The translations under genes and the position numbers were made by a program. A stretch of 25,130 nucleotides of DNA, from positions 1-25,130 of the IMG/VR virus record IMGVR_UViG_3300017962_000105; one strand, written 5' to 3'. The stretch's first letter is position 1. Every line of letters starts with the position of its first letter. Below the pieces are notes generated by a model, which was not told the origin of the DNA, did not search any database, and worked only from the letters and a program-made list of their open reading frames with translations. The DNA is from a virus. Below, piece after piece: positions 24,001 through 25,130 of this stretch.

Positions 24001-25130
24001 CAACAATAGGGGTAGCAAATACTAAACAAGCAACACTGACTCCTGTATTAGAAAATGGTAGACTTGTAAGTGTTATTGTAGATGACAGAGGGTATGGTTA
24101 CAAATCTGCACCCCAAGTAACTGTTACAGGAACAGGCACAGATGCAGAAGTACAAGTAACTATCGATAATGTTGGCAGAATTAGTTCTGTGAAAATTGTT
24201 AATCAGGGTAATAATTATTCTTCTATGAACTTGTCAGTCCGTCCATTTAGTTTATTAATAAATTCTGATGCAGAACTTAATGGTAAATGGGCAATTTATG
24301 ATTATGATTATAATGGCAACTTTGAAAGAGTAAAATATCAAAGGTGGACTGTTCCAAGTTACTGGAACTACAGCGATTGGTATGAAACAGGATATGATGC
24401 AAATACAGCTATTGATTACTTAATAGATGGTAGCTATCAGTTAGACAGTATTAACGATACAATTGGCGATGTTGTTAAAATCAAAGATGTTGGAACAGGT
24501 GGATGGTTGTTGTTACAAAAAATAGATGTCCAACCAGAAGTTGACTACACTGTAAACTACAAAACTATAGGACGTCAAAATGGTACTATACAGTTTAGTA
24601 GTAGATTGTATCAAAATACAAATTTTGGTTTTGATAAAATCGGATTTGATAATTTAGTGTACGATACTGAACCAGTTAATGAAAGACGTATTATATTAGA
24701 AACACTAAGAGATAAAATTCTAATAGATGATTTAGAATTAAAATTCAATGAAATACTGTTTACAGGTATTAGATATGCATTGTATGAGCAACAAACAGTG
24801 GATTGGATATTTAAAACTAGCTTCTTAACAGCAAAACACAATGTAGGCGAATTAGATCAAAGAATCAACTTTAAATCAGATAATCTTGATAGTTACAAAG
24901 ATTTTATTAGTGAAGTTAAACCTTACAGTAGTAAAATTAGAGAATACATCAGCGCATATGATAAAGTAGAAAATTCTCAAACTATGATAAGTGATTTTGA
25001 TTTACCTCCTAGATATGATCAGATTCAAAACAAAATTGTTACCGAAACAGTAAAATTCTACAATGAAAGAATTGTAGGAGATAGAGAATTTATTGATACA
25101 TATCCTCAAAAGAATTGGCTTGAAAATTAC
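15015..25130 (+). CDS. Giant baseplate wedge-associated protein at the gp7 position, partial (no stop in window)
   Basis: An open frame runs from ATG 15015 to the last base, at least 3,372 codons; the 3' end lies outside the window. AGAGGAA lies about nine bases before the ATG, just after the gp6 stops. Visible parts: a conserved N-terminus (KFLPRYFRTSTNEKLTGST, about 21-39; FREYYWLPNGPQ, about 141-152); a cupredoxin-like domain (about 165-290); a large region with NPWARYNRWFH (about 402) and a PWEMLGF...PTWWESVYGP block; four CBM5/12-like modules near 1435, 1693, 2184 and 2322; FG-GAP-like propeller blades (about 2097-2579); a GxGY module (about 3008-3078); and a conserved segment with VDWIFKTSF and GELDQR near the end. 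No signal peptide or membrane span was seen. The order after gp6 points to gp7, the wedge initiator (1,032 residues in T4), but the T4 match is positional. It may serve as a peripheral wedge and receptor-binding protein. Confidence 0.85.
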   Translation, partial: MAYNDQQQEFPVGDNRKKSSKFLPRYFRTSTNEKLTGSTIDQLFSTGAVEKINAFVGRKNAKANINNSTYLTEINSLRQNYQLDPSINIKDDLDNVVFHKDYIDYIGQLNSFYSNTKNQSKLNEQEIYSWNPNINFDMFTNFREYYWLPNGPQTVTVTGNQRNVVSTYKVSVVDDGDNFAYVFTPDKLTRNPLLTLYKGQTYRFEINTPGHPFAFAISREFLPGLTYEDSVRNESTLYTTGITTTNADVDGYVENGIIEFTIADNTPDSLFYISKEDINTSGLLNIASIEENTVLDVDKEIVGKTTYTTGQGWSLSNGMKITFAGNITPEKYSSGEFYVEGVGKEIVLIPLEDLTTVDLLSDDENVPFDVYGFDRLPWSTTVGYPAVKDYIISNRSSKDKNPWARYNRWFHISVINESANINKQDYILPENSRAKRPIIEFAPGIKMWHNGTVCKTPIDLIDDWTKDVFSIIEGREGYNIDNVDVVDGMRILFTADTDPQVKNKIYKVEFIKFQNKTQISLVEEPDALPNEDEIVLVTSGKINSGKQYFYTNGSWKKAQEKISVNQTPLFDMFDENGISYGDEFYTSNDFVGNTIFSYKQGSGSNDSELGFPISYKNIDNVGDIVFEFNLLKQVNTYIVDDETVNLPSNKGFLKITDSYNAEESFTNAWKKHYKKSSQAVILDYQGNEQTNNYEINCFEKSERLNDLQLKVFTNRKFLKLGTDYTLTANARENVVINLVEDIAENDRLIIKCYSESEKNSNGYYETAYNLERNPNNLDVTEFTIGEVNDHVQTIVENIDNFNGIHPGVGNLRDLGPIEIYGDRFVTHSGPIGLPLYHLTSKEHNVVNSIKLALREYSKFKREFLRIATYDGYNNTIVKHVDYLLGQFASSKTRSDAFYDSDTVPFGGKNIIEYTVLDAGNPYYPLTTAFDITSLSSKAVLIYKNGVQLLYGIDYEFTTEGFVYIFTVQNDDKIEIHEYETTDGCFVPPTPSKLGLYPLYEPKIYVDTSYSTPTKVVRGHDGSRTVAFDDFRDELLLELEKRIFNNVKNRYDAEIFNIYDFVPGRYRNTGLSQKDIDFILIADFINWTNVSQVYDYQENKYSDINDSFSYNYKVSSDIDGNRLEGFWRAVYKNAYDTDTPNLTPWEMLGFTVQPTWWESVYGPAPYTLDNIPLWKDLEAGIIREPNKLIRKNVKFARPNLTKQIPVNENGQLRSPFETGFAKDFSFANQIGYSLEFGDQGPAETAWRRSSEYPFSLITALLLLRPAQIFGLTYDNSKIKKNLAGNIVYNDAGIRTSKIDFDNLTSGLINYIKGLINFKSMSFEKYKDDVKNISFNLSFRLAGFSDKEKVNLVLDSKTPNSSGDIFTPQENYNLFLKTSSPYDVATYSGVVIEKVATGYNIRGYDRYNPQFTYYDVIPSNNDPFFTVGGISETFSNWTSEKLYVAGGIVRFSDVYYRVNETHTSGNDFDNTKFSKLAELPTVGGRTARFSKRFSTQKSTLQYGTVLKTYQQVVDFLLGYDRYLQEIGFEFDYNNSNYGIVENFRLSAKEFLFWTTQNWGENSVISLSPSANQIKFKRNFYLPDSLYDGIFDYEILDQDGKLLSNEFVNLVRDTDNTFSLASNDENIGVYFVRLFLVQKEHCIVIDNNTVFADTIYNETSGYRQERIKVVGYKTADWSGTLNIPGFVFDEPKATKWKSYADYIIGDVVQYKDKYYTAILSHTSAEFFNATNWTILSEKPTNQLIPNFDYRASQFADFYDLDTDNFDTEQQRLAQHLIGYQKREYLKNIINDDISQYKFYQGMIQDKGTKNVLTKLFDKLSAADKDSIEFFEEWAIRAGQYGATDSFDEFEITIDESKYKLSPQPFELVKSVDRTRTDFIYQVPTTDIEIKPLNYNETIFEYKDYEEITKTAGYVAPAQIDFITSGIDQLLGFDINLVTQGQYVWVTEDGLDWSVYEFVKKDYQVERIVKTLTGFKVFFDKQHDLSPNDVIGLTNITDELDGFRQVIYTGYKEVEFYTESDIAEDEINLEDSSKGIVLKVASRRFNDIDSCNTNLTVTDVSDGKKVWIDNIGNNKWSVLENKSVFDVEDIIVNPQTGLKTNFADAIAVDQTNTRLAIGDPNSNGRVIVYSRIGENGDFTSTENYQADTAIVGNNSRFGASLAMSPNGDYLFVAAPNAANLNTRFKGNILSGTSYSAGDIVNDRGTLWRAKVDIDGSDTSTINKLSQDWEVAPLIEVDNDGSSTASVSGAVSIYKKAEVGTTYELQTTIVSPDPTAAEQFGRIVKCRKDLDGILRLYIASNVAEGRIYFFDNDTEDGSFKFSKDNNYRGSFSVAENYVEGEIVWYNTTGGADGDSNLYRATKDLPAQTFNSAFWEVLDVYVDYKGYIPPQINLLKEESDNLGVADGFDIATDFDVSLDGEVIIVNGEDVLNTNKVSIYRRVDNRYAYYETIETNDIGEDFGRNIAVSANGKAIAISAIRNDDLGTDYGAVYVYRYNGNEYALTQTLYPPTGNDGELFGIDLNFSDENLIIASANGFRSNPTLFDQTLIRVEDTTFDNNTTKFFNKFENGGTIYIFQNFNNNYLYAEELDWNYNTKGSSTPILLSNFNHIYIGYPRLEYTADYGVVVNLKRDKTKYTWNKLSEQIDTPDINKIKRAFLFDKTNNDIITFLDVVDPIQGKIAGPAEEAIDLKLAFDPASYSVDVTNNNNQDFWASEFVGTYWWNTGSTKWYNPYQGNAENQTSFWNKLIPNSTTEVYEWVESDYLPSEWDELADTNDGIIEGISGISKYGDFKYSVGRKFNSVTETFETKYYFWVQNNKLRTSENKKISSYDAQQLIVDPQGSGYRFMSALSTDKFALHNVGSLIKDKDVALHIDVYKGEINDRNIHTEYKLLSEGLAGSNPPETFINKWIDSLVGYDVNNRPVPDPDLGETKKYGIENRPRQGLFRNNLEALKQTLERTNYILRQQIITDFKDIDDLFKEDQKPRLLEGLFDVEVDTVDDITTIGVANTKQATLTPVLENGRLVSVIVDDRGYGYKSAPQVTVTGTGTDAEVQVTIDNVGRISSVKIVNQGNNYSSMNLSVRPFSLLINSDAELNGKWAIYDYDYNGNFERVKYQRWTVPSYWNYSDWYETGYDANTAIDYLIDGSYQLDSINDTIGDVVKIKDVGTGGWLLLQKIDVQPEVDYTVNYKTIGRQNGTIQFSSRLYQNTNFGFDKIGFDNLVYDTEPVNERRIILETLRDKILIDDLELKFNEILFTGIRYALYEQQTVDWIFKTSFLTAKHNVGELDQRINFKSDNLDSYKDFISEVKPYSSKIREYISAYDKVENSQTMISDFDLPPRYDQIQNKIVTETVKFYNERIVGDREFIDTYPQKNWLENY
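15507..15885 (+). other. Cupredoxin-like domain of the giant protein
   Basis: Residues about 165-290 show the pattern of cupredoxin-like modules seen in marine phage structural proteins: PLLTLYKGQTYRFEINTPGH (192-211), then an ENG..EFTI strand and LFYIS (270-274). His211 is retained. The position where copper-binding members have Cys is Ile273 and the expected following His and Met are absent, so copper binding is unlikely. Confidence 0.55.
19317..19440 (+). other. CBM5/12-like module, copy 1
   Basis: Residues 1435-1476 follow the family pattern: an initial Trp, then Y-x-x-G-x-x-V (YVAGGIV), an aromatic pair (VYYRV), and HTSGNDF. The closing Trp is replaced by Phe (TKFSKL). Confidence 0.5.
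20091..20215 (+). other. CBM5/12-like module, copy 2
   Basis: Residues 1693-1734 are the best copy: WKSYADYIIGDVVQYKDKYY, then HTSAEFF and a closing NWTIL. The spacing of Trp, YxxGDxVxY, YY and the final Trp fits the chitin-binding type 3 pattern. Confidence 0.6.
21564..21702 (+). other. CBM5/12-like module, copy 3 (inside the propeller)
   Basis: Residues about 2184-2230 read SYSAGDIVNDRGTLWRAKV, then a Asp/Ser-rich loop and a closing DWEVAP. The YxxGDxV core and final Trp are kept, with a longer loop than copy 2. Confidence 0.5.
21978..22134 (+). other. CBM5/12-like module, copy 4 (inside the propeller)
   Basis: Residues about 2322-2373 read NYVEGEIVWYN, LYRATKD, then FNSAFWEVLD. The core YxxGxxVxY, the second aromatic and the closing FW are kept. 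Confidence 0.55.
24036..24246 (+). other. GxGY beta module near the end of the window
   Basis: Residues about 3008-3078 hold two copies of a strand pattern: GRLVSVIVDDRGYGYKSAPQ with VTVTGTGTDAEV, then GRISSVKIVNQGNNYSSMNL. The form G-x-V-x-x-V-x-V-x-x-x-G-x-x-Y recurs in phage and marine surface proteins; its function is not known to me. Confidence 0.5.

Noticed and set aside
1-25130. tRNA genes, CRISPR arrays, insertion sequences or attachment sites
   Set aside because: Gaps between genes are at most 76 bases and none holds a cloverleaf, spaced repeats or inverted ends. No transposase or integrase frame was seen.

Overview
The window is part of the genome of a T4-like myovirus. Its base composition is low in GC and its protein types match the marine branch of T4-like phages, those infecting cyanobacteria and SAR11-type bacteria. 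The evidence is a block of recombination and late-transcription genes (gp46, gp47, gp55) on the minus strand, next to a long block of baseplate genes on the plus strand. The host cannot be fixed from this window: no photosynthesis or other auxiliary metabolic genes, no tRNAs and no integration genes are visible. An AT-rich marine host such as a SAR11-type bacterium is a guess from composition only.

Left arm (about 1-4330, minus strand, read right to left): the late sigma factor gp55, then the Mre11/SbcD-like nuclease gp47, the Rad50/SbcC-like ATPase gp46, a small basic protein of unknown role, and a free-standing GIY-YIG nuclease. gp47, gp46 and the small gene are joined by 4-base ATGA overlaps, so they are probably translationally coupled. 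Near-consensus sigma70-type promoters, each with a 17-base spacer, sit in front of gp55 and in front of gp47. gp47 appears to start with TTG.

Divergent control region (4330-4405): the sigma70-type promoter firing left into gp55 abuts a late-type CTAAATA element firing right into the baseplate genes. The late element depends on the sigma factor encoded by the gene on the other side, so this 76-base gap may act as an early/late switch.

Right arm (4406-25130, plus strand): a tail-tube-cap-like protein (gp48 type), a short gp53 wedge protein, a 706-residue VrlC/gp27-like hub protein, a gp5 spike without the T4 lysozyme domain, a glycine-rich 508-residue protein of unknown function, gp25, a large gp6 and a giant open reading frame. 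A second late-type promoter lies before gp6. Genes are packed with TAATG overlaps or gaps of 9-53 bases, as expected for one late operon building the hub and wedges.

The giant gene starts at 15015 and is still open at the last base, giving at least 3,372 residues. It sits where T4 has gene 7. It reads as a mosaic: a conserved N-terminus, a cupredoxin-like domain that has lost its copper ligands, four modules resembling carbohydrate-binding family 5/12, an FG-GAP-like beta-propeller with two of those modules in its loops, and a GxGY-type beta module near the end of the window. This protein and the glycine-rich protein next to gp5 are the least explained parts of the window.
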